A stretch of 64,000 nt of DNA from Bradyrhizobium sp. CCGB01 (GTDB taxonomy: Bacteria > Pseudomonadota > Alphaproteobacteria > Rhizobiales > Xanthobacteraceae): NCBI RefSeq assembly GCF_024199795.1, contig NZ_JANADK010000001.1, positions 4,526,001 through 4,590,000 of the forward strand. Reading direction: 5' to 3'. Each line of letters opens with the position of its first letter. Position 1 is the first letter of the stretch. This document shows positions 37,502 through 46,271 of the stretch, piece by piece. A model generated the notes under the pieces. It was given only the letters and a program-made list of their open reading frames with translations. It ran no database searches and was not told the origin of the DNA. The position numbers were made by a program, and so were the translations under genes.

Positions 37502-38239
37502 CTACGGCTGGGTCGCATTCCACAACATCGAGAGCCCGGCCGCGATCATGATCGCGTCCATCACCATGCGGAACATCTCCGGCTTCAAGTGAAGCACGAA
37601 ACGCTTGGCAATGAAGGCGCCTGACATCAGCGAGGAGCCCGCGATCAGGCCCTTGACGAACACGTCGCCGGTCAGCGCGCCGAAGCGCTCGAACGTCACG
37701 GACTTCGCGAAGTAGAGCCCGAGCGAGGAGGCGGCCTCGGTGGCGAGGAACGCGCCCTTGGACAGGCCGTAGAACAGGAACAGCGGCACGCTGAGCGGTC
37801 CGGTCGAGACCACGATGCCGGTGAGATAGCCGATGATCGCCCCGCCGATCGCCAGGTGCCAGAGATTGGCCTTCAGGTCATGCCGCGCCAGCCAGTGCCG
37901 CACCGGCACCATCGCGATCAGGAAGGTGCCGATGGCGAGATCGACCGCGTGCGAGGGGAGCGCGAGCAGCGTGCGGGCGCCGAGCGCCGCGGCCGGAATG
38001 CCGGTGACGGAGTAGGCTGCACAAGCGCGCCAGTCGACCTCGCGCCACCAGGCCAGGATCCGGGAGAAATTCGCCATCACGGAGGCCACTGCCATGATGG
38101 GCACGGCTTCCTTCGGCCCGTAAGCATAGACCAGCACCGGCATGAGCATGATCGACGAGCCGGTGCCGACGATGCCCGAGACGGTGCCGGCGATCAGGCC
38201 GACGATGAGGACGAAGAGGAAGGCCAAGTTGCTCTCCAC
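37502..38239 (-). CDS. sulfite exporter TauE/SafE family permease
   Basis: A 245-residue inner-membrane protein with about seven or eight helices. GLIAGTVSGIVGTGSSIMLM (about residues 14-33) is the family's first glycine repeat, and GAIIGYLTGIVVSTGPLSVP the second. The start is taken at a GTG (38239) that opens with ESNLAFLFVLIVG. It is a separate unit from the rpiB operon, whose hairpin at 38303-38333 lies between them. The exported anion is not known. Confidence 0.82.
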   Translation of the reverse strand: MESNLAFLFVLIVGLIAGTVSGIVGTGSSIMLMPVLVYAYGPKEAVPIMAVASVMANFSRILAWWREVDWRACAAYSVTGIPAAALGARTLLALPSHAVDLAIGTFLIAMVPVRHWLARHDLKANLWHLAIGGAIIGYLTGIVVSTGPLSVPLFLFYGLSKGAFLATEAASSLGLYFAKSVTFERFGALTGDVFVKGLIAGSSLMSGAFIAKRFVLHLKPEMFRMVMDAIMIAAGLSMLWNATQP

Positions 38240-38302
38240 GAATCGGGAGAGTTTAGCCGTGGCCGGTCGTGCGGGCGATCCGTTCCAGGTAAGGGAACCG
38301 AT

Positions 38303-38333
38303 CGCCCCGCGCATGCCCGGTCTGAGCGGGGCG
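38303..38333. terminator. hairpin directly after rpiB
   Basis: CGCCCCGC, a 15-base loop and GCGGGGCG form an 8-bp stem starting one base after the rpiB stop on the minus strand. No T-run follows, so Rho-independent termination is weak; it may mark the end of the operon. Confidence 0.5.
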
Positions 38334-38780
38334 TCAGCCTTGCTCGTCCATGACGCGCAGCTTCTCGACGCGGCGGCGGAAGTCCTCGTCGGTCGAGAAT
38401 TCGGCCGAGAGATAGGACGAGACGAGATCGACCGCGAGCCAGGCGCCGACGATCTGCGCGCCGATGCACATGACGTTGACGTCGTCATGCTCAACGCTCT
38501 GATGGGCGGAATGGACGTCGTGGCAGACCGCGGCGCGGATGCCCTTCATCTTGTTGGCGGCGATCGAGGCGCCGACGCCGGTGCCGCACACCATGATGCC
38601 GCGCGCGGCTTCGCCCGACGTCACCTTCTGCGCCACGGCGCGGGCGATGTCGGGGAAGTCCACCGGCTTGTCGTCATAGGAGCCGACATCGATGACGTCG
38701 TGGCCGAGCTTGCGGATATGGTCGATAACGGTCTGCTTGAGCGGCCAGCCGGCGTGGTCGGATCCGATGACGAGACGCAT
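38334..38780 (-). CDS. rpiB: ribose-5-phosphate isomerase B
   Basis: RpiB/LacAB-family sugar-phosphate isomerase of 148 residues. The signatures MRLVIGSDHAGWPLKQTV (1-18), GIMVCGTGVGASIAANKMKG (catalytic Cys near 64) and RAAVCHDVHSAHQS are present. It interconverts ribose-5-phosphate and ribulose-5-phosphate or related sugar phosphates. It is the last gene of the FadR-type operon starting at 43469. In that setting it may handle a pentose or tetrose phosphate released by the pathway; this is inference. Confidence 0.93.
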   Translation of the reverse strand: MRLVIGSDHAGWPLKQTVIDHIRKLGHDVIDVGSYDDKPVDFPDIARAVAQKVTSGEAARGIMVCGTGVGASIAANKMKGIRAAVCHDVHSAHQSVEHDDVNVMCIGAQIVGAWLAVDLVSSYLSAEFSTDEDFRRRVEKLRVMDEQG

Positions 38781-38849
38781 GTGATGTCCTTCTTGATCTT
38801 GCATGGGGTCGTGACAGCCGCATGCGGCTGTTCACGATTGTTTCTGGTC

Positions 38850-39644
38850 TTAGCTGCGCATGTCCGGCGGCAGCTCGACGCCGTGGAATTTCTTGTAGAT
38901 CGCGTTGAGCTTGCCGTTCTTGACGTTTTCGGTGATCCAGGCGTTGAGCTTGTCCATCAGGCGCTGCTCGCCCTTTTTCAGGCCGATGGCGAGGTCGAAG
39001 GTCGCCAGCGGAATCCGGGACTCGAACACGCGCGACGGGTTCTTCACGCCGATCTGGTTGATGATCGTCGCGGACGAGGCGACGCAGTCGACCTGGCCGG
39101 AGACGGCCGCCGTCACCATCGTGGCGTCGTCGTCGTAGCGAGCGATCTTGAGGTCCTTGTCCTTCATGTTGGACAGGGTGGTGTCCTGCGTGGTGCCGCG
39201 CGAGACGCCGATCTGCTTGTCCTTCAGGTCGGGCCAGTCCTTGACTGTCGAGGATTTCAGGCAGCCGACGTCGGATTGCAGCGTCGCATAGCGCTTGGTG
39301 AAGTCGATCACCTTGGCGCGGTCGGGCGTCACTGACAGGGTCGAGATGATGATGTCGGCCTTGCCGGTCAGCACGTTCGGGATGCGGGTCGCGCCGGTGG
39401 TCTGGATGAATTCGAGCTCGAGCCCCCAGTCCTTGGCGAGCAGCTGCGCCACCTCGACGTCGGAGCCGGTCGGCTTCATGCTCGCGTCCATCATGCCCGA
39501 GGGCGGAATGGCGACGTCCGTCGAAATGCGGATCTTCTTGGCCTGCGTGATGTCGTCGAGCAGGTCGGCTGATGCCGGCGTGGCCGATATCATGGCGAGG
39601 CCGAGCAGCGCAGCGGCGGTCCCCAGAAGCTTCTTGTTTGTCAT
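38850..39644 (-). CDS. polar amino acid-type ABC substrate-binding protein
   Basis: Exported binding protein of 264 residues in the SBP_bac_3 family. The signal peptide ends near SATPASA (about residue 26); LLDDITQAKKIRISTDVAIP, DVEVAQLLAKDWGLELEFIQ and STLSVTPDRAKVIDFTKRY (about residues 99-117) are the family's hinge and ligand-pocket segments. It is followed downstream by rpiB and preceded by the ATPase gene. The ligand cannot be named; the dehydrogenase in the operon suggests a small hydroxy or keto acid or its amino derivative. Confidence 0.9.
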   Translation of the reverse strand: MTNKKLLGTAAALLGLAMISATPASADLLDDITQAKKIRISTDVAIPPSGMMDASMKPTGSDVEVAQLLAKDWGLELEFIQTTGATRIPNVLTGKADIIISTLSVTPDRAKVIDFTKRYATLQSDVGCLKSSTVKDWPDLKDKQIGVSRGTTQDTTLSNMKDKDLKIARYDDDATMVTAAVSGQVDCVASSATIINQIGVKNPSRVFESRIPLATFDLAIGLKKGEQRLMDKLNAWITENVKNGKLNAIYKKFHGVELPPDMRS

Positions 39645-39663
39645 CCTTGGTTCTTCCTTCCTG

Positions 39664-40422
39664 TTATGATTTTAAGTTTCCTGTGCCCACGAATTGCGTG
39701 AGTTCGGGCGTGGTCGGCGACGTCAGGATCGAGGCGGATCCGGTCTCGTGGACCTTGCCGCGATGCATGAAGACGATCCGGTCGGCGATCCCCTTGGCAA
39801 AGCCCATCTCGTGGGTGACCATCACCATGGTCATGCCGTCCGCCGCGAGCTGCTCGATCACCTTGAGCACCTCGGCGGTGAGCTCGGGATCGAGCGCGGA
39901 GGTAACCTCGTCGAACAGCATGACCTTCGGCTGCATTGCCAGCGAGCGGGCGATCGCGGCGCGCTGCTGCTGGCCGCCGGAGAGCTGTTCGGGATAGGCG
40001 TGCAGCTTCTCCTCGAGCCCGACCTGCGCCAGCACTTTTCGCGCGAGGTCCTTCGCTTGCGACGTGGCCATGCCTTTCACCGCGCACGGCGCCAGCGTGA
40101 TGTTCTGCTCGATCGTGAGATGCGGAAACAGGTTGTAGCTCTGGAACACGATGCCGACGTCCTGGCGCAGCGCGCGCAGATCGACGTCGGGGCGGTCGAC
40201 GCGGTGCCCGCAGACGACGATCTCGCCGCCGTCGACCTTCTCGAAGCGGTCGATGCAGCGCAGCGCGGTGCTTTTGCCGGAGCCTGAGCGGCCGATCAGC
40301 GCCAGCACTTCGCCGCGCTCGACGGCAAAGGAGACGCCATCGAGAACCCGGAGCGGGCCGAAGCTCTTCTGCACGTCGCGGAGCGACACAATCGGTTCGG
40401 GAGAGGAGGGGGTTTGCTGCAT
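39664..40422 (-). CDS. polar amino acid-type ABC transporter ATPase
   Basis: Cytoplasmic ATPase of 252 residues. Walker [21 protein letters not shown] (about residues 38-57), Q-loop [11 protein letters not shown], signature [17 protein letters not shown], Walker [15 protein letters not shown] and the switch histidine in [12 protein letters not shown] are intact. It is the GlnQ/HisP type. It sits between the permease genes and the binding-protein gene, so this is a self-contained importer operon. Confidence 0.93.
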   Translation of the reverse strand: MQQTPSSPEPIVSLRDVQKSFGPLRVLDGVSFAVERGEVLALIGRSGSGKSTALRCIDRFEKVDGGEIVVCGHRVDRPDVDLRALRQDVGIVFQSYNLFPHLTIEQNITLAPCAVKGMATSQAKDLARKVLAQVGLEEKLHAYPEQLSGGQQQRAAIARSLAMQPKVMLFDEVTSALDPELTAEVLKVIEQLAADGMTMVMVTHEMGFAKGIADRIVFMHRGKVHETGSASILTSPTTPELTQFVGTGNLKS

Positions 40423-40423
40423 G

Positions 40424-41098
40424 TTAGGCTGGCGCGAGGTTGGACGTGCCGCGCCCCATCCGTCGTTCCAGCTTCTGGCTGAACAGCGACAGGGGATAGC
40501 ACATGGCGAAATAGACGACGGCGATGATCGCGTAGATGGCGAACGGCTCGAACAGCGAGTTGTTGACGATCTGGCCCGAGCGCATCAGCTCGACGAAGCC
40601 GACGACGGAGGCGAGCGAGGTGTTCTTGATGATCTGCACCATGAAGCCGACGGTCGGGGGCGTCGCGATGCGGATCGCCTGCGGCAGGATCACCTTCATC
40701 ATGCGCTGGGTCCGGCTCAGCGCGAGGCCCTCGGCGGCTTCCCATTGCGGCTTCGGCACCGACTGGATGCAGCCGCGCCAGATCTCGCCGAGATAGGCGG
40801 CGACATAGAGCGTCAGCGAGGCGCCGGCGGCAGCGAGCGGCGAGACCTTGAGGCCGATCGCGGCGAGGCCGAAATAGCCGAGGAACAGGATGACAAGCAG
40901 CGGCGTGCCCTGGATCAGTTGGACGTAGAAGCCGCTGGCGATCCGCAGCGATCTAAGCGGCGAGATCCGCGCCAGCGCGATCACGAAGCCGACGATACCG
41001 CCGCCGATCAGCGCGATCACCGAGAGACCGATGGTCCAAAGCGCGCCCTGGCCGAGGAACATCAGATGGTTGATGTTGAGATGTCCGCCCATGGTCAT
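40424..41098 (-). CDS. polar amino acid-type ABC permease 1
   Basis: Inner-membrane permease of 224 residues with about five helices. It begins [20 protein letters not shown] and carries the EAA-type coupling loop [20 protein letters not shown] (about 124-143), which meets the ATPase. It starts one base after the second permease's stop and overlaps nothing. With the other permease gene it forms the heterodimeric channel usual for this family. Confidence 0.92.
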   Translation of the reverse strand: MTMGGHLNINHLMFLGQGALWTIGLSVIALIGGGIVGFVIALARISPLRSLRIASGFYVQLIQGTPLLVILFLGYFGLAAIGLKVSPLAAAGASLTLYVAAYLGEIWRGCIQSVPKPQWEAAEGLALSRTQRMMKVILPQAIRIATPPTVGFMVQIIKNTSLASVVGFVELMRSGQIVNNSLFEPFAIYAIIAVVYFAMCYPLSLFSQKLERRMGRGTSNLAPA

Positions 41099-41099
41099 C

Positions 41100-41783
41100 T
41101 CACAACGGCGTGCCGAGCCGGCGACGGCGCGGGAACAGCACGAGGCCGAGGCCCCAGAAGCCGGCGCGCATCACCAGCGACAGAATGACGTAGAGCACGG
41201 CGACGATGATGTAGGTCTCGAACGCCCGATAGGTGTCCGACTGGATGTAGTTGGCGACGGCGGTGAGCTCTTCGGCCGAGATCTGCGAGCAGACCGAGGA
41301 GGCCAGCATCAGCAGCACGAACTGGCTGGTCAGCGCCGGATAGACCTTCTCGACCGCCGGCAGCAGGATGATGTGCCAGTAGATCTGCAAGCGCGACAGC
41401 GCCAGCCCCTCGGCGGCCTCGATCTGTCCGCGCGGGATCGCCTCGAAACCGGCGCGCATGATCTCGGCGGTGTAGGCGCCGACATTGATCGTCAGCGCGG
41501 TCACCGCGACGGTGAACGCGGAGAATTTCAAGCCGAGGCTGGCGAGGCCGAAATAGACCAGGAAGATCTGCACCAGCAGCGGCGTGTTGCGGATGGTCTC
41601 GACATAGACCTTGCAGGCGCCCGCGATCAGCGAATTGTGCGTGCCGCGCCCGACCGCCGCGAGCGTGCCGAGCAGGGCACCCAGCACCGTCGCGAAGGCC
41701 GCAAGCTCCAGCGTGAGGGCGGCGCCGGCCACAAAACTCGGCCAACGCTCCAGCACTGCGGGAAAGTCGAGTTGGAGGCTCAT
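41100..41783 (-). CDS. polar amino acid-type ABC permease 2
   Basis: Inner-membrane permease of 227 residues, similar in length and layout to its partner: first helix GAALTLELAAFATVLGALLG (about 21-40), substrate-channel helices with VQIFLVYFGLASLG, and the coupling loop [20 protein letters not shown] (about 141-160). It ends in LFPRRRRLGTPL, a positively charged tail on the cytoplasmic side. It precedes the other permease gene by one base and follows the dehydrogenase gene by 10 bases, so they are co-transcribed. Confidence 0.92.
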   Translation of the reverse strand: MSLQLDFPAVLERWPSFVAGAALTLELAAFATVLGALLGTLAAVGRGTHNSLIAGACKVYVETIRNTPLLVQIFLVYFGLASLGLKFSAFTVAVTALTINVGAYTAEIMRAGFEAIPRGQIEAAEGLALSRLQIYWHIILLPAVEKVYPALTSQFVLLMLASSVCSQISAEELTAVANYIQSDTYRAFETYIIVAVLYVILSLVMRAGFWGLGLVLFPRRRRLGTPL

Positions 41784-41793
41784 CGTATCAGGT

Positions 41794-42693
41794 TCAGCCA
41801 GTGGTCTGGTTGGTCATGCGGTCGTAGACGCGGAACAGCGCCTGATTGCCGTTGCTGCCTTCGCCGTGGGCGCGCGCATCGACATACTGGCTGGTGACGA
41901 GCGCGGTGCCGGGGAGGGGCACGCTCAGCGCCTGGGCCTGCTCCTGCACCAGGCGGAGGTCCTTGAGCTGCAGGTCGATCCGAAAGCCGGCGGAGACGTC
42001 GCCCGCGATCATTGCGGGGCCGAGCTTGTCCAGCATCCAGGAGGCGGCGGAGCCACCGAGCAAAACCTTGCGCAGCAGATCGAGATCGAGGCCGGAAGCG
42101 CGCCCGAGCGCCAGCGCCTCGCAGATCGCCTGGATGTTGATGCCGCAGATCAGCTGATTGCAGAGTTTGACTGTCTGGCCGGCACCGGATGCGCCGACAT
42201 GCGTGATGGTCGTGCCCATCGCGCGAAAGAACGGCTCGGCCTGCGCGAAGGCGGCCACATCGCCGCCGGCCATGATCGAGAGCGCGGCGTTCTTGGCGCC
42301 GACGGGCCCGCCCGAGACCGGCGCGTCGATGAAGCTGACGCCGACCTTTTGCAGGTCGGCATGGATCCGACGGACCGCGACCGGCGAGATCGTGCTCATG
42401 TCGACGATCAGCTTGCCTGATGGAGGCGACTTCAGCAGGCCTTGCTCACCGTAAACGGTCGCCTCGACATGGGGCGTGTCGGGCAGCATCGTGATGACGA
42501 TGTCGGCGCCATGTGCGGCATCGGCGGGGCTGTTGGCGCGGGTCGCGCCTTCCTTCGCGCTGTCGGCCAATGCGGCCTCGTTGAGATCGAAGACGCGAAC
42601 CGCGTGCCCGGCCACCAGGAGGTTGCGCACCATCTCGCGGCCCATCGTGCCGATGCCGATGAAGCCGACCTTGCCCTTGTCGTTCCGTCCCAT
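41794..42693 (-). CDS. beta-hydroxyacid dehydrogenase (HIBADH / tartronate semialdehyde reductase family)
   Basis: NAD(P)-dependent enzyme of 299 residues. The cofactor motif GFIGIGTMGREMVRNLLVAG starts at residue 9; the substrate-binding block FIDAPVSGGPVGAKNAALSI is at about 120-139; the catalytic Lys is in GASGAGQTVKLCNQLICG (about 169-186). Family members oxidise or reduce 3-hydroxyisobutyrate, tartronate semialdehyde or similar acids. Being in one operon with a FadR-type regulator and a small-ligand importer fits a catabolic step. ATG at 42693 chosen because the Rossmann motif follows at once. Confidence 0.9.
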   Translation of the reverse strand: MGRNDKGKVGFIGIGTMGREMVRNLLVAGHAVRVFDLNEAALADSAKEGATRANSPADAAHGADIVITMLPDTPHVEATVYGEQGLLKSPPSGKLIVDMSTISPVAVRRIHADLQKVGVSFIDAPVSGGPVGAKNAALSIMAGGDVAAFAQAEPFFRAMGTTITHVGASGAGQTVKLCNQLICGINIQAICEALALGRASGLDLDLLRKVLLGGSAASWMLDKLGPAMIAGDVSAGFRIDLQLKDLRLVQEQAQALSVPLPGTALVTSQYVDARAHGEGSNGNQALFRVYDRMTNQTTG

Positions 42694-42728
42694 GTTGCTT
42701 GTCCGTTTCTTGGTTCGTTGGTCTGCGG

Positions 42729-43469
42729 TCAGCCCGAGGCGCTGGTCTTGTCGATGTCGCCGACGACGGCGCGCCTGCGGTATTCGTCGCCGATGGCAAA
42801 ATGCTTGCGCAGCGTCGCGTCCGCGCGCTCGGGATCGCGCGCGATCACGGCTTCGAAGATGCGGCGGTGGTCGTCGATCAGGTAGGTCTTCATCGACGGG
42901 AAGGCCTGCACCAGCTCGCGGCGGCTGCGATGCGAATGCGTCAGCAGGCCGGCCATCGAGCTGTGCAGGACCGTCAACGTCTCCGAATGCGAGGCCACGA
43001 CGATGGCGCGATGGAATTCGAAGTCGGCCATGCCGCCGGCATCGGCTTCGTCGATGGTGTCTCCGATCTTGGCGAGCGCGCGCTGGAGGCGTTCGAAGTC
43101 GGCGATGTTGGCGCGTTCGCAGGCGAGGCGGATCGCCTGGCATTCGATCGCGACGCGCGCCTGCATGACGTCGTCGAGCATGTCCGCCTGCTGGGCGAGC
43201 GCGAAGGTGAAGAAGTCGTTCAGCACGGAGACGTCCGGCCGCGTCACCACGGTGCCGATGCGGTCGCGGATCTCGACGATGCCGAGCACGGTGAGGGCCC
43301 GCAGCGCCTCACGGACGATCGGCCGGCTGACGCCGAGCTGGGTTGCCAGCTCGCGTTCGGAAATCAGGCGGTCACCGGGCTTGAGCGATCCCGCAAGCAG
43401 GCGCTCACGCAAGAAGGCGAACACCTTCTCGAACCCTTTTTCGCCCTCGGCGGCCCGCTTCAGCTCCAT
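42729..43469 (-). CDS. GntR family regulator, FadR/FCD subfamily
   Basis: Repressor of 246 residues. The winged helix-turn-helix is LLAGSLKPGDRLISERELAT followed by QLGVSRPIVREALRALTVLG (to about residue 66); the C-terminal FCD domain carries the metal-binding Asp and three His typical of the subfamily (HRAIVVASHSETL and a later DDHRRIFEAV). It is the first gene of the operon that runs through the dehydrogenase, importer and rpiB. An exact TGGTNNNACCA-type operator lies upstream, so autoregulation is likely. The effector is probably the imported acid or its product. Confidence 0.92.
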   Translation of the reverse strand: MELKRAAEGEKGFEKVFAFLRERLLAGSLKPGDRLISERELATQLGVSRPIVREALRALTVLGIVEIRDRIGTVVTRPDVSVLNDFFTFALAQQADMLDDVMQARVAIECQAIRLACERANIADFERLQRALAKIGDTIDEADAGGMADFEFHRAIVVASHSETLTVLHSSMAGLLTHSHRSRRELVQAFPSMKTYLIDDHRRIFEAVIARDPERADATLRKHFAIGDEYRRRAVVGDIDKTSASG

Positions 43470-43481
43470 CCCGGTCTCTTT

Positions 43482-43503
43482 TGGTCTGATCTTGGTCAGA
43501 CCA
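43482..43503. promoter_or_regulatory. FadR/GntR operator
   Basis: TGGTCTGA-TCTTGG-TCAGACCA, a perfect 8-base inverted repeat 13-34 bases upstream of the regulator's start. Inside it TGGTCAGACCA (43493-43503), and on the opposite strand TGGTCTGACCA-like sequence, match the family consensus TGGTnnnACCA exactly. Position and match make it the probable operator of the whole operon. Confidence 0.8.
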
Positions 43504-43649
43504 GTAGGCTAACCAGAGCGACCGCGTCAAGGGCCTTGGTTAATGGCGGGTGTCGCAGGCAAGCCCAATCCGACCGGTTCCCCGGCCTGATCCTTCAAAT
43601 TTGACGCGTATTGATCGGAGCGTTCGCTCAAAGAATTTGAGGTCCCGCG

Positions 43650-43967
43650 ATGCCCGATCACCATTCCTTCTCCGCGCTCGACCGCCATGCGGTGCTCGGC
43701 GGATCCGACAACGGCTTTCCCTGGGTTGCCGGCGCGATGCTCGCGGTCGAAGCGAGCGAAGTGGTGCGGCTGCGCTGCGAGAAGCTCAGCCATGGCGACG
43801 AGGCGGCCGGGCAGGAGGCCGTGCTGATGGTCAGCGAGAAGATCGCCGCGGCCTTCGAGGCGGCAGCGAACCTCTTGGCCGGAGCTACTCCGGCGGCGAT
43901 CGTCCAGCGCTATCGCGAGCATGTGGCCGCAAATGCCAGGCGGCTCTCCTCGAACGAAGCTCCGTGA
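43650..43967 (+). CDS. conserved hypothetical small protein, helical
   Basis: Cytoplasmic protein of 105 residues, mostly alpha-helical by composition: MPDHHSFSALDRHAVLGGSD at the N-terminus, then long Ala/Glu-rich stretches such as EASEVVRLRCEKLSHGDEAA and ALMVSEKIAAAFEAAANLLA-like helices. No known domain is recognised and no signal peptide is seen. It could be a small antenna or phasin-like protein, judging only by the helical Ala-rich composition; I do not claim a function. Confidence 0.6.
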   Translation: MPDHHSFSALDRHAVLGGSDNGFPWVAGAMLAVEASEVVRLRCEKLSHGDEAAGQEAVLMVSEKIAAAFEAAANLLAGATPAAIVQRYREHVAANARRLSSNEAP

Positions 43968-44042
43968 CGAATTGCGCTGCTGACAGCATGTTGGCAGCAG
44001 GGGCAGGCTACGACCACCTCCTGACAAAACGGAGAGCGGGTC

Positions 44043-44411
44043 ATGCCGATCGAGGCAAGCTGTCATTGCGGTGAGACGGTGTTCGAGGTGACGGAGGCGC
44101 CCGCGAGCGTGACCCGCTGCACCTGTTCGCTCTGCGCCAAGCGCGGCGCGCTGTGGGCGTACTACACGCCGGCGCAGTTTCGCCTGCTGTCACCCCCGGA
44201 CAATGTCGCGACCTATCTGTGGGGCAGCCGCACGGTCAAACATCATTTCTGCGCAAGCTGCGGCTGCGGCACTTATTCGGAGTCCCCGGACTGGTCGACC
44301 GGCAAGCCGGATTTCGACAATCCCAAGGTCGCAGTGAACGCACGCCTGTTCGACGATTTCGATCTCGAGGCCGTGCCGGTGAACATGATCGACGGCAGGA
44401 ATTTGTGGTGA
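44043..44411 (+). CDS. GFA family protein (glutathione-dependent formaldehyde-activating type)
   Basis: Zinc protein of 122 residues with the GFA fold. The zinc-binding cysteines are laid out as usual: CHCGETVFEV (residues 7-16), CTCSLCAKRGALW (about 27-39) and FCASCGCGTYS (about 77-87). Family members were named from a formaldehyde-glutathione adduct enzyme, but most are of unknown substrate. Not in an operon with formaldehyde genes here. Confidence 0.87.
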   Translation: MPIEASCHCGETVFEVTEAPASVTRCTCSLCAKRGALWAYYTPAQFRLLSPPDNVATYLWGSRTVKHHFCASCGCGTYSESPDWSTGKPDFDNPKVAVNARLFDDFDLEAVPVNMIDGRNLW

Positions 44412-44507
44412 GTGCCGGGCTCACGCATGTCTGCTCCACGCCCGTGCTCTTGAGGCTCTATTGAAAAGCTGATTTGGTTCCGGCCCCGGACAACAAGGGG
44501 AGAAATC

Positions 44508-45323
44508 ATGATGCGTCTTTTTGCGCGAGTGATGCTTGCGATGTGTCTGGCTGTTGCAGCCGGCTTCAATGCACAGGCGCAAACCAAGCCGAAGGTCACG
44601 ACAGCAGGGCCAGACTTCCCGAAGGCGACCCTGTTCGTCGGCAACAGCTTCTTCTACTACAACAACGGCATGCCCGGGCATCTCTCGTTCATGGAGCGAG
44701 CCGCGGACGCCGCCAACAAGGCGGCGTATCGCAACACCATGGCCACGATCGGCGGCTCCGGCCTCGATTGGCACGACATGGACAATCTGCTGCGGCCGGG
44801 CGGCCTCGGCGCCTATTCCTTCGACGAGCAGAACAACGTCGTCTTCAACAAGCCGGGCAGGCAGTACGACGCGGTCGTGATGATGGATTGCAGCCAGTGC
44901 CCGATCCATCCGCAGCTGAAGGACGCGTTCGCGACCTTCGCGAAGAAGGACAGCGACATCGTGCGCACGCATGGCATGCGCCCGATGCTGTTCATGTCCT
45001 GGGCCTATGCCGACAAGCCCGAGATGACGGAAGCATTGGCGGAGGCCTACACGGTCGCGGGCAATGCCAACGATGCGCTGGTCATTCCCGCAGGTCTCGC
45101 GTTTGCGCGCGTCCGCAAGCTGCAGCCGGAGCTCAATCTCTATGCACCGGACAAGCGGCATCCGAGCCCGGCCGGCACGTATCTGGCGACGTGCGTCACG
45201 CTCGCCGCGCTGACGGGCCGCTCGCCGGTCGGCAATTCCTACACGATGGGGCTCGATGCGCCGACGGTGGAGCTGTTGCAGAAGGCGGCCTGGGATACGG
45301 TGACGGACTACTACGGACGCTGA
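44508..45323 (+). CDS. secreted SGNH-hydrolase-like protein
   Basis: Exported protein of 271 residues: signal peptide MLAMCLAVAAGFNAQAQ-type ending near residue 24. It has an SGNH-like set: ATLFVGNSFFYYNNG (block I, Ser near 45), a GGSGLDWHDMD block II-like glycine near 82, and DKRHPSPAGTYLATC (block V Asp and His near 220-223). Family members are esterases or acetyl hydrolases. The central segment with CSQCPIHPQ is unusual. Single-gene unit; substrate unknown. Confidence 0.75.
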   Translation: MMRLFARVMLAMCLAVAAGFNAQAQTKPKVTTAGPDFPKATLFVGNSFFYYNNGMPGHLSFMERAADAANKAAYRNTMATIGGSGLDWHDMDNLLRPGGLGAYSFDEQNNVVFNKPGRQYDAVVMMDCSQCPIHPQLKDAFATFAKKDSDIVRTHGMRPMLFMSWAYADKPEMTEALAEAYTVAGNANDALVIPAGLAFARVRKLQPELNLYAPDKRHPSPAGTYLATCVTLAALTGRSPVGNSYTMGLDAPTVELLQKAAWDTVTDYYGR

Positions 45324-45336
45324 TCTGAACTCGGTA

Positions 45337-45447
45337 GTAGGGCGGATTAGCGTAGCGTAATCCGCCACTGTTCATATCCGCAGCGTCAGAAACGGTGGAT
45401 TACGCCAGCGACCGCGCTTCGCGCAGCCGCGGGCTAATCCACCCTAC
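45337..45447. repeat. GTAGGGCGGATTAGCG-type repeat, copy 2
   Basis: A 111-bp element with inverted ends GTAGGG and CCCTAC and the same block order as copy 1 at 26573-26682: GGATTAGCGTAGCGTAATCC, then GGATTACGCCAGCGACCG, GCGCTTCGCGCAG and GGGCTAATCCACC. It lies between the SGNH-like gene and the interrupted xthA gene. Confidence 0.85.
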
Positions 45448-45454
45448 GGCACAG

Positions 45455-46231
45455 TCATCGCGGCTTCAGCACCACCCACGCCGGCGCATGATCGCTCGCA
45501 CCATCCTCGCCGCGGACCTCCTTGTCGACGCCGGCCTTGGCCAGGCGCGAGACGAGGGCAGGGCTGAGCAGGAGATGATCGAGCCGCAGGCCTGCATCGC
45601 GCGGCCACCGGTTCCGCTTGTAGTCCCAGAACGTGTAGATGCGTTTCTCCGGGTGCAGTTCTCGGATCGCATCGCACCAGCCTTGTTCGACGAGCGAGGC
45701 GAATGCCGCACGGCTCTTCGGCTAGATCAGCGCATCCTTGTCCCATGACCGCGTCGGATAGATGTCGATCTCACCAGGCGCGACGTTGTAATCGCCGGCG
45801 AGCACCACGGGCAGATCCTGCTTGATGAAGGTTTTGGCGTGGCGCTTGAGCCGCGCGAACCAGTCGAGCTTGTAGTCGAATTTCGGGCCCGGCTGTGGAT
45901 TGCCGTTTGGCAGGTAAATGCTGGTGACGATGATTCCGCGCACGGCGGCCTCGATGTAGCGCGCCTCGAGATCTGTGGGCGTTCCCGGCAGGCGGTCGCG
46001 CGTCAGCACGGGCTCGGCGTTGCGGGCGAGGATGGCGACGCCGTTCCACGTCCTTTGTCCACACCAGACCGCGCCGTAGCCGGCCTTTTCGATCGCCACC
46101 GCCGGAAATTCGCCATCACTTGCCTTCAATTCCTGAAGCGCGACGACATCGGGCTTCGCCGCCTTCATCCATGCCAACAGATTGGGCAGGCGGCGATTGA
46201 TGTTGTTGATGTTGAATGTCGCGATCTTCAT
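45455..46231 (-). pseudogene. xthA: exodeoxyribonuclease III interrupted by an in-frame TAG
   Basis: Exonuclease III/AP endonuclease family (XthA), read from ATG at 46231. Codons 1-169 give MKIATFNINNINRRLPNLL onward with the metal-binding Glu (LQELKAS) and the catalytic GDYNVAP block. Codon 170 is TAG (plus-strand bases 45722-45724), just after SWDKDALI. The same frame then continues uninterrupted for 88 more residues (RAAFASLVEQGWC, GLRLDHLLLS, and the catalytic SDHAPAW) to TGA. Total 258 with the stop counted, the normal family length. One base change (CAG to TAG) would explain it. The truncated product lacks the essential SDH motif. Confidence 0.85.
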
Positions 46232-46271
46232 GTAGAGCTACCGGCTCCTGCCTTCCGTCTCCGGAGATACA

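Noticed and set aside
45466..45746. Separate open frames on the minus strand after the xthA stop
   Set aside because: They are in other frames than the xthA continuation; the xthA frame itself carries the family motifs, so these are shadows.
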